A stretch of DNA of 64,000 nt from JAXDMK01 sp963765955 (GTDB taxonomy: Bacteria; Actinomycetota; Acidimicrobiia; Acidimicrobiales; AC-14): contig CAVXYA010000004.1 in NCBI GenBank assembly GCA_963765955.1, forward strand, positions 62,001 through 126,000, read 5' to 3'. The notes under the pieces were generated by a model that saw nothing but the letters and a program-made list of their open reading frames with translations, was not told where the DNA came from and ran no database searches. Below, piece by piece: positions 63,379-64,000 of the stretch; positions within the stretch are counted from its first letter, which is position 1, and the number at the start of each line of letters is the position of its first letter. Position numbers and translations under genes: made by a program.

Positions 63379-64000
63379 GGAACGGCGAGGGCCTCGATCT
63401 TGGCGTGCGACTCCGCCTTCTCGGCGTCCGTCATGGGGACGAACAGCGCCTGCTCGGCGATCTCGTCGGCGTTGTCGATGTAGAACGTCAGGAAGGCCTT
63501 GACCTCAGGGCGGGCCAGGGCAGCGGCGGTGGGGTAGATGAACAACGGCCGGCCGAGGGGCTTGTAGGTGCCGTCCTGGACGGTCTTGGTGTCGGGGGTC
63601 ACGCAGCCGCCGCCGCCGTCGATCGCCAACGGCGTGACCTTGCCCTCGTTCTGCTCGACGTAGGAGAGGCCCAGGTAGCCCATGCCCCCCTTGGTGCCGC
63701 TCACGCCGTTGACGGTGACGTTGTCGTCCTCGGTGGCGTTGTAGTCGGTACGGCTGGCGCCTTCCTTGCCGTTGACCGCCTCGGTGAAGTAGTCGAAGGT
63801 GCCGGAGTCGGTGCCGGCCCCGAACAGGGTGAGCTTCTCGTCCGGGAAGCTGGGGTCGACGTCCTTCCAGTTGCCGACCGTGCTGTCGGGCGCCCACACC
63901 TTCTTGAGCTGCTCGACGGTGAGGCACTTGGCCCACGTGTTGTCGGGGCTGACGACCACCGACAGGCCGTCGTTGGCCACCGTGATCGCCTCGTACGTGA
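63375..64000 (-). CDS. pstS: Phosphate-binding protein PstS, N-terminus outside the window
   Basis: The last about 208 residues of the periplasmic or lipoprotein phosphate receptor: ANDGLSVVVSPDNTWAKCLT, GTDSGTFDYFTEAVNGKEGA with phosphate-contacting Ser/Thr/Asp, GVSGTKGGMGYLGLSYVEQN and YPTAAALARPEVKAFLTFYI. The frame is open to the window edge, so signal peptide and promoter are not seen. First known gene of pstSCA. Confidence 0.92.
   Translation of the reverse strand, partial: TYEAITVANDGLSVVVSPDNTWAKCLTVEQLKKVWAPDSTVGNWKDVDPSFPDEKLTLFGAGTDSGTFDYFTEAVNGKEGASRTDYNATEDDNVTVNGVSGTKGGMGYLGLSYVEQNEGKVTPLAIDGGGGCVTPDTKTVQDGTYKPLGRPLFIYPTAAALARPEVKAFLTFYIDNADEIAEQALFVPMTDAEKAESHAKIEALAVP

Overview
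The window is very GC-rich, with strong G/C third-position bias, many GTG starts and 4-nt start/stop overlaps. The gene content (SenX3-RegX3-type two-component system, ppk beside a MutT1-like Nudix/histidine-phosphatase pair, APC permease beside an OB-fold protein, CYTH-CHAD protein, K+-independent H+-PPase) points to a free-living high-GC actinobacterium. The class Acidimicrobiia is a guess from gene mix, not shown by a marker gene. About ten reading-frame breaks, most at short G/C runs and one in the essential gene tmk, suggest residual indel errors in the assembly. Layout: 0-4.5 kb is a potassium-type module, with a KdpDE-like two-component system divergent from a KimA-like permease with an OB-fold partner, followed by a decayed copy of the kinase's membrane domain. 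4.6-17.8 kb is a surface-polysaccharide cluster: chain-length/tyrosine-kinase protein, aminotransferase, initiating sugar transferase, flippase, methyltransferase, asparagine-synthetase-type amidotransferase and several glycosyltransferases. 17.8-25.3 kb is a surface-protein block: a 1422-residue secreted Calx-beta/beta-helix protein, three tandem tail-collar proteins, an acetyltransferase and a small DUF6916-like protein. 25.4-34.9 kb returns to polysaccharide genes: polymerase/ligase, glycosyltransferases, a PaaK-like ligase, and a set matching the UDP-ManNAc(3NAc)A route (epimerase, fused oxidoreductase-acetyltransferase, aminotransferase). 35.0-47.4 kb is mostly housekeeping: TerB-like protein, cupin, DtxR-like regulator overlapping the H+-PPase gene, VapBC-like pair, DedA protein, topA, MFS transporter, tmk and holB. 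47.5-64 kb holds an acidic membrane protein, tRNA-Thr(CGT), and a phosphate/polyphosphate region: senX3-regX3, a collagen-like secreted protein, a receiver-less RegX3-like protein, surE, ppk, CYTH-CHAD, Nudix, SixA, pstB-phoU, and on the opposite strand pstS(partial)-pstC-pstA. The phosphate genes appear to form one regulon. Direct repeats of GTTC(A/G)CC at 11-bp or 22-bp spacing, the PHO-box pattern of actinobacterial PhoP/RegX3 regulators, lie upstream of senX3, the receiver-less regulator, ppk and pstB. In three of the four, a TAnnnT -10 box begins exactly 38 bp after the start of a GTTCAC repeat. Several genes elsewhere have a TAnnnT box 6-7 nt before the start codon, suggesting leaderless mRNAs. 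One of these precedes a 27-codon leader ORF just ahead of asnB. The candidates I consider most novel are the Calx-beta/triple tail-collar locus and the receiver-less, PHO-box-driven DNA-binding protein. No CRISPR, rRNA, insertion sequence or prophage core gene was seen.
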